A stretch of DNA of 64,000 bases from Streptomyces albus subsp. albus (GCF_000725885.1 NZ_JODR01000012.1:129617-193616), one strand, 5' to 3'; shown: positions 1 to 12,198, counted from the first letter of the stretch. Numbers and translations are program-made. Notes: a model not told the origin generated them from the sequence alone.

Positions 1-23
1 CCCGGGGGCGCGTGCGCGGTCGG

Positions 24-680
24 CTACCAGCCGCGCTCGCGCCACTCCGACAGATGCGGGCGCTCCGCCCCGAGCGTGGTGTCGGCGCCGTGGCCGGGGT
101 ACACCCAGGTCTCGTCGGGGAGTTGTCCGAACAGCTTCGTCTCGACGTCGTCGATGAGAGTCACGAAGTTCTCCGCACTGCCGAAGGTGTTGCCCACGCC
201 GCCGGGGAAGAGGCAGTCCCCGGTGAACAGGTGCGGGTGGCCGTGCGGGTCGTCGTAGACCAGCGCGATGGAGCCCGGGGTGTGCCCGGTCAGGTGCCGG
301 GCGGTCAGCTCGACCTCGCCGACGCGCAGGGTGTCGCCGTCCTCGACCAGCACGTCGGTGGGCACCGGGATGCCCTCGGCGTCGTACCGTCCGGCGTGGG
401 TGCGGGCTCCGGTGGCCTCCACCACCTCCGCGAGCGCCTGCCAGTGGTCGCCGTGCCGGTGGGTGGTGACGACGGAGGCGATGCCGTCGTCACCGATGAG
501 CTCCAGCAGGGTCCCGGCGTCGTTCGCCGCGTCGATCAGCAGCTGCTCGCCGGTGGCCCGGCAGCGCAGCAGGTACGCGTTGTTGTCCATGGGGCCGACG
601 GCGACCTTGGAGATCATCAGGTCGCGCAGTTCGTGCACGTCCGCGGGGCCGCCGACCGTCACGTTTCCGCTGTATGGCAT
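24..680 (-). CDS. MBL-fold metallo-hydrolase (glyoxalase II-like)
   Basis: Probably a cytoplasmic hydrolase acting on a thioester or similar substrate; the true substrate cannot be read from sequence. The 218-residue protein has the metallo-beta-lactamase metal signature THRHGDH at residues 73-79, a further histidine in HLTGHTPGS near residue 113, the bridging aspartate in FTGDCLF and the last histidine in YPGHG. This is the complete ligand set of the glyoxalase II/MBL class, with little C-terminal extension. It starts 9 nt after the stop of the upstream maleylpyruvate-isomerase-type gene, so the two are very likely one operon. That partner suggests a role in thiol (mycothiol) conjugate metabolism. 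The family assignment is firm; the role is inference. Confidence 0.9.
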   Translation of the reverse strand: MPYSGNVTVGGPADVHELRDLMISKVAVGPMDNNAYLLRCRATGEQLLIDAANDAGTLLELIGDDGIASVVTTHRHGDHWQALAEVVEATGARTHAGRYDAEGIPVPTDVLVEDGDTLRVGEVELTARHLTGHTPGSIALVYDDPHGHPHLFTGDCLFPGGVGNTFGSAENFVTLIDDVETKLFGQLPDETWVYPGHGADTTLGAERPHLSEWRERGW

Positions 681-689
681 GGGCTCACC

Positions 690-1391
690 CTAGAGTGCGG
701 GCAACGCGGGCAGGGATCCCCTCGCCGACAGTCCGCTGCCGCCTGTGCGGCCGGTCAGCCAGCCGACCAGGGCGACGGAACTGCCGGCCACCACCAGCGG
801 GCCCTCCGGACCGGCCTGCTCGGCGCCGGTGCGCCAGGTGCGGCCGTCCTCGGCGCGCAGCTCCAGGGCCACGGGGATGTCCGGGTGGCCGGAAAAGCGC
901 CGGGCCATGTTCGTCAGCTCCCGGTCCACGAAGGTGCCGGGCAGGTCTTCGAGCGTGTAGCCGATACCGAGATCGACGTGGTGCAGCTCGATCTCGATCC
1001 AGCGGCGGAAGGGGAGCGCGGAGGCGAGATCCGTCACACCGTTGCGCAAGGTGACGGTACGGTTCCAGTCCTCGTCGCCGAGCGAGGCGAAGGCGCTCTC
1101 CAGCCGGGAGGAGCTGACACGCACGTCGTCGACCAGTTCGTCGAGGGAGCGGCGGGCGCCCTCCTCGATGTCCGCCTCGCGCGCCTCGGCACTGGCGTAC
1201 ATGGGTTTGCCCGCGAGCACGTTGACGAGGGCGTCGGCGTTGCGGGCGAGGTGGGTGAGCACATGCGCCCGGCTCCAGCCGGGGAGCTGGGAGGGCTCGG
1301 CCACCTCGGCGCTCTCCAGTTTGACGGTGGCGCTGAGCAGGCGACCGGTCGCGGTCCGTACGAGTTCGGCGTCGTGCGCAGGCGTGGTCAT
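690..1391 (-). CDS. Maleylpyruvate isomerase family (mycothiol-dependent, DinB-like) protein
   Basis: A 233-residue protein of the DinB/MDMPI fold, whose members are mycothiol-dependent isomerases or transferases, or of unknown activity. Family marks are LPGWSRAHVLTHLARN near residues 38-53, carrying a conserved metal-type histidine, and the IELHHVDLGIGY segment near residue 140, which supplies the HH pair, followed by the C-terminal alpha/beta domain. It is the first gene of a two-gene minus-strand unit with the MBL hydrolase. The Shine-Dalgarno sequence is weak, and transcription diverges from uvrA within about 200 bp. Substrate unknown. Confidence 0.85.
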   Translation of the reverse strand: MTTPAHDAELVRTATGRLLSATVKLESAEVAEPSQLPGWSRAHVLTHLARNADALVNVLAGKPMYASAEAREADIEEGARRSLDELVDDVRVSSSRLESAFASLGDEDWNRTVTLRNGVTDLASALPFRRWIEIELHHVDLGIGYTLEDLPGTFVDRELTNMARRFSGHPDIPVALELRAEDGRTWRTGAEQAGPEGPLVVAGSSVALVGWLTGRTGGSGLSARGSLPALPAL

Positions 1392-1461
1392 GATCCAAAG
1401 CTACGGGGCCACTCGTTCGTGTGGAAGACGGCGAGGCCGACCGTAATTCGAAAGCACGTGC

Positions 1462-1467
1462 TATAGG
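1462..1467 (+). promoter_or_regulatory. Possible -10 element of the uvrA promoter
   Basis: TATAGG lies about 120 bp before the chosen uvrA start, in the 197-bp gap between divergent genes. No good -35 hexamer is at the right spacing. Just upstream, TCGAAAGCACGTGCTA matches a TCGAAC-N4-GTTCGA SOS-box pattern at only 9 of 12 informative positions, so LexA control is possible but not demonstrated. Confidence 0.25.
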
Positions 1468-1588
1468 CTCGACCGTGAGGCTCCGGAACCCGAAGCGAAC
1501 GACACTCCGGGCGGCGCCGTCCTACTCTTGGTCGGGGGCTACCGCTGGACGCGGGCTCCCGCATCCCACACGAAAGGTGCCGACAGGC

Positions 1589-4549
<2,961 letters not shown>

Positions 4550-4623
4550 GCCCGCGAAGGGGCCGGTGGCGGGACGGCAGCCACGGCTGCGGTCCGATCC
4601 GCGCGGCCCGGCCGACGGCCATG

Positions 4624-4653
4624 AGGGGCCGGGACCACGTGGTCCCGGCCCCT
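4624..4653. terminator. Perfect 30-bp palindrome after uvrA
   Basis: AGGGGCCGGGACCAC followed directly by its exact reverse complement, centred on CACGTG with no loop, 75 nt after the uvrA stop. There is no T tract. In Streptomyces such GC hairpins act as terminators or 3'-end stabilisers. A similar loopless palindrome, also centred on CACGTG, lies at 18973-18992. Confidence 0.65.
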
Positions 4654-4757
4654 CGGCGTTCCGGGCCGCGGGTACGGGCCACCCCCGCGCGGGCGGGTGC
4701 CCCACGGGCGGGGGCCAGGTGGGCGGAAGGGACAGAGCAGGACGTAGAGTGCGGCGC

Positions 4758-5183
4758 GTGACGACGAGCAAGGAGACGCCAGCGACGCGCCGCACCGTGC
4801 TGTGCGGTGCCGCGCTGGCGGCACTGGGACTGACGGCGGCGGCGTGCGGCAAAGAGGGCTCCGGGGACTCCTCGGGACCGGACAAGCCGGTGGAGCTCGG
4901 CGAGGCGGCGGCCGTCCCGGTGGGCGGCGCCAAGCTGTACGCGGAGCAGAAGGTACTGGTGTCGCAGCCGGCCGAGGGCGAGTTCAAGGCGTTCAGCGCG
5001 ATCTGCACCCACCAGGGCAGTGTGCTGGGCAAGGTGGACGGGGACGTGGCGGTCTGCCCCCTGCACGGCAGCCGCTTCCAGGTGGACTCCGGCAAGGTCG
5101 CCCAAGGGCCCGCCACCAAGCCGCTGCCGTCCGTGCCGGTGAAGGTCCGCGGCGGCAAACTGATCGCGGGCCCCGACAAGTAA
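4758..5183 (+). CDS. Rieske [2Fe-2S] lipoprotein (Tat-exported)
   Basis: A small (141-residue) extracytoplasmic Rieske protein. The GTG start gives VTTSKETPATRRTVLCG, a twin-arginine signal, followed by a hydrophobic stretch and lipobox LTAAAC at residues 29-34 (lipid-anchored Cys). The Rieske ligands are in CTHQG (about residues 84-88) and CPLHGS (about 101-106), the usual C-x-H...C-x2-H pattern, so the cluster can be built. The open frame extends 64 codons further upstream but crosses the uvrA terminator palindrome. Likely a single-gene unit. The electron partner is unknown; the protein is far shorter than the QcrA Rieske subunit of the bc1 complex. Confidence 0.9.
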   Translation: MTTSKETPATRRTVLCGAALAALGLTAAACGKEGSGDSSGPDKPVELGEAAAVPVGGAKLYAEQKVLVSQPAEGEFKAFSAICTHQGSVLGKVDGDVAVCPLHGSRFQVDSGKVAQGPATKPLPSVPVKVRGGKLIAGPDK

Positions 5184-5507
5184 CGCCGGGCTCCTGTCGC
5201 GGGCCCCGCGCCGCCGGGCGGGAACGGTGGACCGCGTGCGGGCGCCGGGCCGGGCGGGAACGGCGGGCCATGTGCGGGCGCCGCGCCGGGAGGAAACGGC
5301 GGGCCGTGCGCGGGCCCCGCGCCGCTGGACGGGAAGGGCGGGCCGCGTGCGAGCCCCGCGCCAGAAGAAAACGGCGGGCCATGTGCGAGCCCCGCGCCGC
5401 CGGACGGGAACGGCGGGCCGCGTACGAACCCCGCACCAGAAGAAAACGGCGGGCCATGTGCGGGCGCCGGGGTGCGAGGCACCGTCGAGGGCCCGGCCCC
5501 GGAGTCG
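5184..5507. repeat. Intergenic degenerate minisatellite (35-40 bp units, about 7 copies)
   Basis: The gap between two convergent genes holds no convincing gene. From about 5221 to 5475 it is a tandem array. Each unit begins with GGAACGGCGGGCC (variants GGAAACGG, GAAAACGG, GGAAGGGCGG), then CATGTGCGGGC or CGCGTGCGAGC, then GCCGCGCC. Unit starts fall near 5221, 5257, 5292, 5332, 5366, 5407 and 5442. Spacing alternates between about 35 and 40 bp, so no reading frame is preserved. No terminator hairpin stands out apart from the array. Confidence 0.8.
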
Positions 5508-7007
5508 TCAGGTGGGCGGGTGCCCTCGCGAAGTGGCGACGCCTGGCCCCAGTGCGGTGCCCGTGCCGGGGGCCAGGCCGCCCTCCGTGGTGCCGTCCGG
5601 CAGGGTGTCGGGCCAGCGTCCGCCGTTCATCCAGTAGGCGCGGATCTCCTCCAGTTGCCTGCCCCTGGTCTCGGGCGCCATCCGGACCATGAAGACGAGC
5701 GCGACCAGCACCAGCGCCGCGAACCCGCCGAAGGCCCAGGTGGCGCCGAGCCCCTCCAGGACGGAGGGGAAGAACTGGGCGACCATGAAGTTCGCCACGA
5801 GGTTGGCCGTGAGCATCACGGAGGCGCCGAGCGAGCGCAGCCGCGCGGGGAACGCTTCGGAGGCGTACACCCAGATGAGTGATCCGAAGCCGAAGTTGAA
5901 CGCCGCGGTGAACAGGGCGATGGCGGCGAAGCCCGCCCAGATCCCGGCTCCGCTGAGCGTGCGGGTGCCGAAGAGCACGGTCAGTACGACGAGCATCACC
6001 AGCATGGTGCCGATGCCGCTGAGCAGGACGACGCGGCGGCCGAGCCGGTCCACGACGAAGAGCGCGGCGACGGTGGCCAGCAGCGAGATGAGCTCGACGA
6101 CGGCGGGCAGCAGGAAGTTCTGGCCGTTGCCGTGGAAGCCGAGGGTCTCGAAGATCTGCGGGCTGTAGTAGGTGACGGCGTTGATGCCGGTGATCTGGCA
6201 GAAGAAGCCCATGCCGAGCACGAAGACGGTCGCCCGCAGGAAGGGGCGGCGGACCATCTGGCCGAGCGAGCCGCCGCGGCCGGTGCGTTCGGCGCGCAGT
6301 TCCCGCTGGATGGCGGCGCTCTCGGCGTCCGGGTCCACATCGGGGTCGGTCGATGCCATCACCCGGCGGGCGTCCTCCGTCCGTCCCTTGAGCAGGTACC
6401 ACCGGGGGCTGTCGGGCAGCCGCAGCAGGGGCACGACGACGAGGGCGGAGGGGATCGCGGCCAGGCCGAGCATGATCCGCCAGTGGCCGCCGCCGGAGAG
6501 GCCCCAGTTGACGAAGTAGGTCAGGGTGATGCCGGCGACGCAGGCGACCTGATAGCCGGCGACCGCGGCTCCCCGCAGCCGGGCGGGGGTGGATTCGGCG
6601 ATGAACAGGGGCGCGGCCACGATCGAGATGCCGATGGTGACGCCGAGCAGGAAGCGCACCACGTCGAGGACGAGGACGGTGGGCGAGAGCGCGGAGAGGG
6701 CCGAGAAGACGGCGTAGGCGGCGGCGACGAGCACCATGGTGGGTTTGCGGCCGAGTGCGTCGGTGAGCCGTCCGGCGATCAGGGCGCCCAGGATGTTGCC
6801 GAGGACCAGGATGCTGTTGACGAATCCGGCCTGGCCGGCGCTCAGGCCGAAGTCCTCGCTGAGGAAGACCAGGGCGCCGGAGATGGAACCGGTGTCGTAG
6901 CCGTAGACCACACCCACGACCGCGCCGGTGAGAGCGATCATGCGGCCGGTGCGGAGGCTGGGGGCGGGCGGGGTCGGGGCGGTGCTCGGTCGTGTCGGTG
7001 GTGCCAT
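5508..7007 (-). CDS. Sugar:proton symporter, MFS (XylE/GlcP-like)
   Basis: A 499-residue inner-membrane transporter of the sugar porter family. Visible family signatures are GYDTGSISGAL in the first membrane helix region, GRLTDALGRKP between helices 2 and 3, AESTPARLRG after helix 4, LPDSPRWYL before the central loop, QITGINAVTYYSP in helix 7 and DRLGRR between helices 8 and 9. These support import of a hexose or pentose with H+. The ATG is chosen because GAAGGA lies 7-8 nt upstream; the frame is open 32 codons further but begins in unconserved sequence. It is transcribed divergently from the phosphodiester glycosidase gene across a 519-bp gap. Substrate not determinable. Confidence 0.9.
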   Translation of the reverse strand: MAPPTRPSTAPTPPAPSLRTGRMIALTGAVVGVVYGYDTGSISGALVFLSEDFGLSAGQAGFVNSILVLGNILGALIAGRLTDALGRKPTMVLVAAAYAVFSALSALSPTVLVLDVVRFLLGVTIGISIVAAPLFIAESTPARLRGAAVAGYQVACVAGITLTYFVNWGLSGGGHWRIMLGLAAIPSALVVVPLLRLPDSPRWYLLKGRTEDARRVMASTDPDVDPDAESAAIQRELRAERTGRGGSLGQMVRRPFLRATVFVLGMGFFCQITGINAVTYYSPQIFETLGFHGNGQNFLLPAVVELISLLATVAALFVVDRLGRRVVLLSGIGTMLVMLVVLTVLFGTRTLSGAGIWAGFAAIALFTAAFNFGFGSLIWVYASEAFPARLRSLGASVMLTANLVANFMVAQFFPSVLEGLGATWAFGGFAALVLVALVFMVRMAPETRGRQLEEIRAYWMNGGRWPDTLPDGTTEGGLAPGTGTALGPGVATSRGHPPT

Positions 7008-7526
7008 GGTGCGGTCCTTCGACGGGTGCTGGGTACGCCGTCCGGCCGACGTCGCTTGCGCGCTTCTGCAAGATTCCCGCCGGTTTCGCGCAGTTGTCAA
7101 CAACCCCCGCCGGACGGGCGGCGAATCCCTGAGCGACGCTCACCCTTTCGACCGGGGCTGCGCCCCTTCGCCCGGGGCTCCGCCCTTCCGACCGGACGGG
7201 CGCTCACCTTCGACCGGTCGGGCGCTCGCCCGTCGACCGGCTGGAGAAGAGCGCGGAACCCGGGTGCTCTTCCCGCGCGGCCACCGTGCCTTTCCGTACG
7301 GCGCACGGTGCCCTTCCCGACGCTCCACAGCGCTTCTCCGCACCGTCCCCGGTGCTCTTCCCGGCGCCGGCCGGTGTTCCCCGGCCGTTACGCCGCATGC
7401 ACCGCCGCGCGGCTGATGTTTCCCCCGACTTCGCTCCCGCCCTCTGGTGCGGGCCGGTCCACATTGGGACGCTGCGGGCACTGTGCTCAGAAAGTGCCGA
7501 GAAAACTGGTCTTTGTGGGGGACGTT
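7008..7526. other. Divergent intergenic region with short GC repeats
   Basis: No gene seen. Repeated motifs between 7140 and 7400 include TTCGACCGG-like blocks (7147, 7209 and 7233 regions, one being the palindrome CGACCGGTCG at 7211-7220) and two copies of GTGCTCTTCCCG near 7261 and 7351. The last 60 bp before the downstream GTG (after 7465) are less repetitive and are where the promoter should lie, but no clear -35/-10 pair was found. Confidence 0.5.
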
Positions 7527-10500
7527 GTGAGACAGCTCCACGCACGCGCGAGCCGGTCCCGGGCCCGCGGAACGAGCCGGACCGAACCCCGGGGGAGCCG
7601 ACGAGGGCACGCCCGCAGCCCGCTGCTGCCCGCAGCGGTGGTGGCCGCGCTGACCGCCGGTCTGCTGCCGGCCGGCGCCGCGCTGGCCACCGCACCGGCA
7701 CCTCCGCCCCACGCGCCCGCCCTGTCCGCCGCCCCGCGCTCCCCCGCCCCCGGCACCGGGGAGGGGATGGAACTGTCCCGCACCAGCCGCCCGCTGGCGC
7801 CCGGCACCCGGCTCACCTCGTTCTCCCGGCTGGAGCCTGCCAAGTGGCTGCGGGCCGACGCCCTCTCGGTGCGGCTCGGCGGCGCGAAGAACGGCACCAG
7901 CGCCGACTACCTGTCCACCGGGAAGGTCTCGCAGCGCCGCACCGTCAGCGAGCTGGCCGCGGCCCACGACCCGGGCAAGGGGCGCCGCACCGTCGCCGCG
8001 ATCAACGCGGACTTCTTCGACATCAACGAGACGGGGGCCCCGCTCGGCCCCGGTCTGCGCGACGGCGCCCCCACCCACTCCCCCGCCCCCGGCGCCGGAG
8101 AGGCCGTCGGCATCGGCCCGCAGGCGGCCGGCCGCATCCTCGACCTCTATTTCGAGGGCACCCTGACCCTGCCGGACGGGACCACCCCGCTCGCCGGCCG
8201 CAACGCCGCGAACGTGCCCGAGGACGGGATCGGCGTCTACGACTCCCAGTGGGGCGGGGCCGACCGGGCCCTGACGGTCGATCAGTCACCCGGGGCCACC
8301 GAGGTGACCGTCGAGGACGGCAAGGTCATCTCCGTCACGGACAAGCCGGGCAAGGAGGAGATCCCCGACGGGGTGACCGTTCTCCTCGGCCGGGACGACG
8401 GCGCGGAGAAGCTGTCCGAGCTGCACCCCGGCGACCCGGTCGGTGTCTCCTACCGGATGCGCACGGACGACGGCTCACCGCTGCCCCGCACGGCGGTCGG
8501 CGGACGGGGCGTACTGGTCGAGGACGGCAAGCCGCAGGACTGGGAGGGCCGCCCCAACAACACGGCGGCGCCGCGCACAGCGGTCGGCTTCTCCAAGGAC
8601 GGCGGCACCATGCACGTGCTGACGGTGGACGGCCGCCAGGCCGCGTCCGGCGGTGCGACCCTCACCGAACTCGCGGTGATGATGAAGCAGCTCGGCGCCT
8701 ACAACGCCCTCAACCTGGACGGCGGCGGCTCCTCCACCCTGGTGGCCCGCGAACCAGGGTCCACCGCCCTGCGGCTGGAGAACGCGCCCTCCGACGGCGA
8801 GGAACGCGAAGTGCCCAACGGGCTGGCGCTCACCGCACCGGAGGGCTCGGGCACGCTGCGGGGCTTCTGGGTGAAGACGGCCACCGATCCGCAGCAGGCC
8901 CCCGGGACCGACACCGTGCCCGGCAGCCACCCGGACCGTGTCTTCCCCGGGCTGACCCGCAAGCTGACCGCCGCCGGGTACGACGAGACGTACGGGCCCG
9001 CGACCGGCTCGCCCCGTCCGGCGGCCTGGCACACGGCGCGCCCCCAGGTGGGCCGCGTCGATGCGCGGGGCGTCTTCCACGCCCGCCGGGGCGGCACCAC
9101 CCGGGTGACCGCGCGCAGCGGCACGGCGAAGGGGTCCACGACGCTGCGCGTGCTGGGCCCCCTGGAACGGATCCGGCCCACCACCGACCGTGTGGGACTG
9201 GCGGACGGCGCCGCCACGGGCACGTTCGGGCTGGTCGGCCACGACGCGGACGGCAACAGCGCCCCCGTCGAACCGTCCGACGTACGGCTCTCGTTCGACC
9301 GTTCGCTCTTCTCCGTCACCCCGGACGAGGACTCCGCGACCGGTGCGTTCACGGTCAGGGCCCGGCCCGGTCATCAGTCGGCGTCCGGGACGGTGACCGC
9401 CACCGTGCGGGGGCACACGACGCGGCTGGCCGTCACCGTCGGACTGCGCGAGCAGAAGGTCGCCGACTTCGACGACGCCTCGGCGTGGACGTTCAGCGCG
9501 GCACGCGCCACCGGCTCCGTGGCCCCGGAGCCCGCGGGCAAGGAGGGCGGCGGGCTCCGGCTGAGCTACGACTTCACCCAGTCGACCGCCACCCGCGCCG
9601 CCTACGCCAATCCGCCCGCCGGCCGTGCGGTGCCCGGACAGCCGCGCAGCTTCACCCTGTGGCTCAAGGGCGACGGTTCGGGCGCCTGGCCCTCGCTGCA
9701 CCTCAAGGACGCCACGGGAACCGACCAGGTGCTGCGCGGCCCGCTGGTGGACTGGCGTGACTGGCGCCGGATCACCTTCGAGGTACCCGAAGGAGTGGCG
9801 TACCCGCTGCGGCTGCACCGCTTCTACCTGGCCGAGACCCGTCCGGCAGCCCAGTACAAGGGCCAGGTGGTGCTGGACGAGCTGGTGGCCCGCACCCCGC
9901 CCGATGTGGACCTGCCACCGGCCGGCCGCCCGCACGATCCGCTGATCTCCACGGCCGCCGAGGTGGCGGGCCGCGACTGGCGGTTCGCGGTGATGTCCGA
10001 CGCCCAGTTCGTGGCCCGCGCCCCCGACAGCGAAGCGGTACGGCAGGCACGCCGCACCCTGCGGGAGATCCGCGCGGCCCGGCCGGACTTCGTCCTCGTC
10101 AACGGCGACCTGGTGGACGAGGGGGCGCCCGAGGATCTCGCCTTCGCCCGCAAGGTGCTGCACGAGGAGCTGGGCGACGCCGTCGACTGGTACTACGTGC
10201 CCGGCAACCATGAGGTGATGGGCGGCTCGATCGCCAACTTCGTCAAGGAGTTCGGCCCCGCACAGCGCACCTTCGACCACAAGGGGACCCGCTTCATCAC
10301 CCTGGACACCTCCTCCCTCACGGTGCGCGGCGGCGGTTACGCCCAGTTCCAGGAGCTGCGGCGGCAGTTGGACGACGCGGCCCGGGACCCTCGGATCACC
10401 TCCGTCGCCGTCGTCCAGCACGTGCCGCCGCGCGATCCGACACCGCAGCGGGCCAGCCGGCTCACCGACAGGATGGAGGCCGATCTGCTGGAGGACTGGC

Positions 10501-11039
10501 TGGCCGCCTTCCGTGCCCGCTCCGGAAAGGGCGCCGTGCTGGTGGCCGGACACGTCGGGGCGTTCGACGCCTCGCGGGTGGACGGCGTGCCGTACCTGGT
10601 CAACGGCAACGCGGGCAAGGCACCCGCCGCTCCCCCGGCCGAGGGCGGTTTCACCGGCTGGTCGCTGCTGGGCGTGGACCGGGGCCGGCCGGCGGCGCAC
10701 GGCGGCGACTGGGTCTCGGTGCAGACCCGGGCGCATGTGGACGCGTTGACGCTGGACGCGCCGGAACGGCTGGCCGTGGGCGGTACGGCCCGGGTGTCGG
10801 CCACCGCCGAGCAGGGCAGCGGCACCACCGCGCGGCGGGTGCCGGTCGGCTGGCCGGTGAGCGCCGACTGGCCGAGCACACCGGGTGTCTGCGTCAAGGG
10901 CGGGGTGCCACGGGGCCGGTGCGTGGTGAGCTTCGACCCGGCGCACGGCACCCTGACGGCCCGGAGACCGGGCACCGTCACTCTTGCGGTGCTCGTCAAC
11001 GGGACGCGTGCCGAGCAGAAGGTGACGGTCGCCCGCTGA
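7527..11039 (+). CDS. Secreted phosphodiester glycosidase (NAGPA domain) - metallophosphoesterase fusion
   Basis: A 1170-residue exported protein. The GTG start has GGGGGA 6 nt upstream and gives an Arg-rich n-region, then a hydrophobic core and an ALATA cleavage site near residue 55. The first enzymatic domain (about 90-440) is of the NAGPA/phosphodiester glycosidase type: VAAINADFFDINETGAP, LTVDGRQA and NLDGGGSSTLV are its marks. An Ig-like/Big-type region (about 490-640) and a carbohydrate-binding-like beta domain (about 650-790) follow. Then comes a calcineurin-like phosphoesterase: VMSDAQF, LVNGDLVDEG, VPGNHEV and LVAGHVG supply the metal ligands. A beta domain ends the protein. Likely acts on glycosyl phosphodiesters of cell-wall polymers outside the cell; the substrate is inference. 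Confidence 0.88.
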   Translation: MRQLHARASRSRARGTSRTEPRGSRRGHARSPLLPAAVVAALTAGLLPAGAALATAPAPPPHAPALSAAPRSPAPGTGEGMELSRTSRPLAPGTRLTSFSRLEPAKWLRADALSVRLGGAKNGTSADYLSTGKVSQRRTVSELAAAHDPGKGRRTVAAINADFFDINETGAPLGPGLRDGAPTHSPAPGAGEAVGIGPQAAGRILDLYFEGTLTLPDGTTPLAGRNAANVPEDGIGVYDSQWGGADRALTVDQSPGATEVTVEDGKVISVTDKPGKEEIPDGVTVLLGRDDGAEKLSELHPGDPVGVSYRMRTDDGSPLPRTAVGGRGVLVEDGKPQDWEGRPNNTAAPRTAVGFSKDGGTMHVLTVDGRQAASGGATLTELAVMMKQLGAYNALNLDGGGSSTLVAREPGSTALRLENAPSDGEEREVPNGLALTAPEGSGTLRGFWVKTATDPQQAPGTDTVPGSHPDRVFPGLTRKLTAAGYDETYGPATGSPRPAAWHTARPQVGRVDARGVFHARRGGTTRVTARSGTAKGSTTLRVLGPLERIRPTTDRVGLADGAATGTFGLVGHDADGNSAPVEPSDVRLSFDRSLFSVTPDEDSATGAFTVRARPGHQSASGTVTATVRGHTTRLAVTVGLREQKVADFDDASAWTFSAARATGSVAPEPAGKEGGGLRLSYDFTQSTATRAAYANPPAGRAVPGQPRSFTLWLKGDGSGAWPSLHLKDATGTDQVLRGPLVDWRDWRRITFEVPEGVAYPLRLHRFYLAETRPAAQYKGQVVLDELVARTPPDVDLPPAGRPHDPLISTAAEVAGRDWRFAVMSDAQFVARAPDSEAVRQARRTLREIRAARPDFVLVNGDLVDEGAPEDLAFARKVLHEELGDAVDWYYVPGNHEVMGGSIANFVKEFGPAQRTFDHKGTRFITLDTSSLTVRGGGYAQFQELRRQLDDAARDPRITSVAVVQHVPPRDPTPQRASRLTDRMEADLLEDWLAAFRARSGKGAVLVAGHVGAFDASRVDGVPYLVNGNAGKAPAAPPAEGGFTGWSLLGVDRGRPAAHGGDWVSVQTRAHVDALTLDAPERLAVGGTARVSATAEQGSGTTARRVPVGWPVSADWPSTPGVCVKGGVPRGRCVVSFDPAHGTLTARRPGTVTLAVLVNGTRAEQKVTVAR

Positions 11040-11066
11040 CGCCCCGCCCGCGGGGCGGAACCGCGC

Positions 11067-11104
11067 GGGCGGGGCCGGGATACTGCGGACTCCCGGCCCC
11101 GCCC
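11067..11104. terminator. Bidirectional terminator between convergent genes
   Basis: A perfect 14-bp stem (GGGCGGGGCCGGGA / TCCCGGCCCCGCCC) with a 10-nt loop, placed between the convergent glycosidase and terC genes. A smaller hairpin (CGCCCCG-CCCG-CGGGGCG, 11040-11057) abuts the glycosidase stop codon. Confidence 0.75.
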
Positions 11105-11145
11105 CTACCGGAAGGAGTGAGGTGGGCGGGGCCGGGAGGTCGGTG

Positions 11146-12165
11146 TCAGGAGTCGATCCCGGCCTTGCGCCCGGCGTCGTCGCTCTCCTCGGCGCGCTCG
11201 GCGCTCTCGGCCTCGGCCCTGGCCTGCTTCCTGGACGCCATCAGGGAGGTGATCGTCGTGACGATCAGCACGGCGCAGATGACGCCCAGCGACACCGGGA
11301 TGCTGATCTCCGGCACGTGCACCCCCGTCTCGTGCAGGGCGTGCAGCACCAGCTTCACCCCGATGAAGCCGAGGATCACCGAGAGCCCGTAGGACAGGTG
11401 CACCAGCTTCTTGAGCAGCCCGCCGATCAGGAAGTACAGCTGCCGCAGCCCCATCAGGGCGAAGGCGTTGGCGGTGAAGACGATGTACGGGTCCTGGGTC
11501 AGGCCGAAGATCGCGGGGATGGAGTCCAGGGCGAAGAGGACGTCGGTGGTGCCGATCGCCAGCATCACGATCAGCATCGGCGTCATCAGCCGCTTGCCGT
11601 TCTCGACGATCGTCAGCTTGGTGCCGTGGTAGGTGTCGGTGGAGGGGAAACGGCGCTCGATGGACTTCAGCAGCCGGTTCTCCTCGAACTCCTCGTCCTC
11701 CTCGCCGGAGCGCGCCTCCTGGATGAGCTTCCAGGCCGTCCAGACGAGGAAGGCGCCGAAGATGAAGAACACCCACGAGAAGGTCGAGATGATCGCCGCG
11801 CCGGCGGCGATGAAGGCACCGCGCAGCACCAGCGCGATCAGGACACCGACCATCAGCACGCGCTGCTGGTAGATGGACGGCACCGCGAACTTCGCCATGA
11901 TCAGGACGAAGACGAAGAGGTTGTCGACGCTGAGCGACTTCTCCGTGATGAAGCCCGCGAAGAACTCGCCCGACGCCTGGCCGCCCCCGAACAGGAAGAT
12001 GCCGAGACCGAACAGTGCGGCGAGCACGATCCAGACCGTGGTCCAGATACCGGCTTCCTTGAGCGAGACGTCATGCGGCTTGCGTCCGCCGATGAAGAAG
12101 TCGACGGCGATCAGAGCGCACAGACCGACGATGGTCAGCACCCAGACGCCCATGGATACGTCCAT
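11146..12165 (-). CDS. TerC family integral membrane protein (Mn efflux/tellurium-resistance type)
   Basis: A 339-residue polytopic membrane protein. TerC/Alx proteins are implicated in manganese efflux, metalation of exported enzymes and tellurite resistance. Family marks are acidic residues in membrane segments: VDFFIGGRKPHDVS near the N-terminus, EKSLSVDNLFVFVLIM, and TTDVLFALDSIPAIFGLTQD in the second half; a long cytoplasmic loop (about 170-200) is followed by the second repeat. The ATG start is fixed by GGAGGA 8 nt upstream. The charged C-terminal tail is rich in Glu/Ala. Immediately upstream is a candidate manganese riboswitch, which fits a metal-homeostasis role. Two TerD-type genes follow on the same strand further upstream. 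Confidence 0.92.
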   Translation of the reverse strand: MDVSMGVWVLTIVGLCALIAVDFFIGGRKPHDVSLKEAGIWTTVWIVLAALFGLGIFLFGGGQASGEFFAGFITEKSLSVDNLFVFVLIMAKFAVPSIYQQRVLMVGVLIALVLRGAFIAAGAAIISTFSWVFFIFGAFLVWTAWKLIQEARSGEEDEEFEENRLLKSIERRFPSTDTYHGTKLTIVENGKRLMTPMLIVMLAIGTTDVLFALDSIPAIFGLTQDPYIVFTANAFALMGLRQLYFLIGGLLKKLVHLSYGLSVILGFIGVKLVLHALHETGVHVPEISIPVSLGVICAVLIVTTITSLMASRKQARAEAESAERAEESDDAGRKAGIDS

Positions 12166-12198
12166 GAAAGATCCTCCGGCTTGCATTCGAGCATGGGC

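Noticed and set aside
1445..1470. LexA/SOS box before uvrA
   Set aside because: Only 9 of 12 informative positions fit, with mismatches in both core half-sites; noted in the promoter entry but not claimed.
6132..7526. In-frame extension upstream of the secreted glycosidase start
   Set aside because: It overlaps the opposite-strand symporter gene and lacks recognisable domains, while the GTG at 7527 has a ribosome site and is followed by a proper signal peptide.
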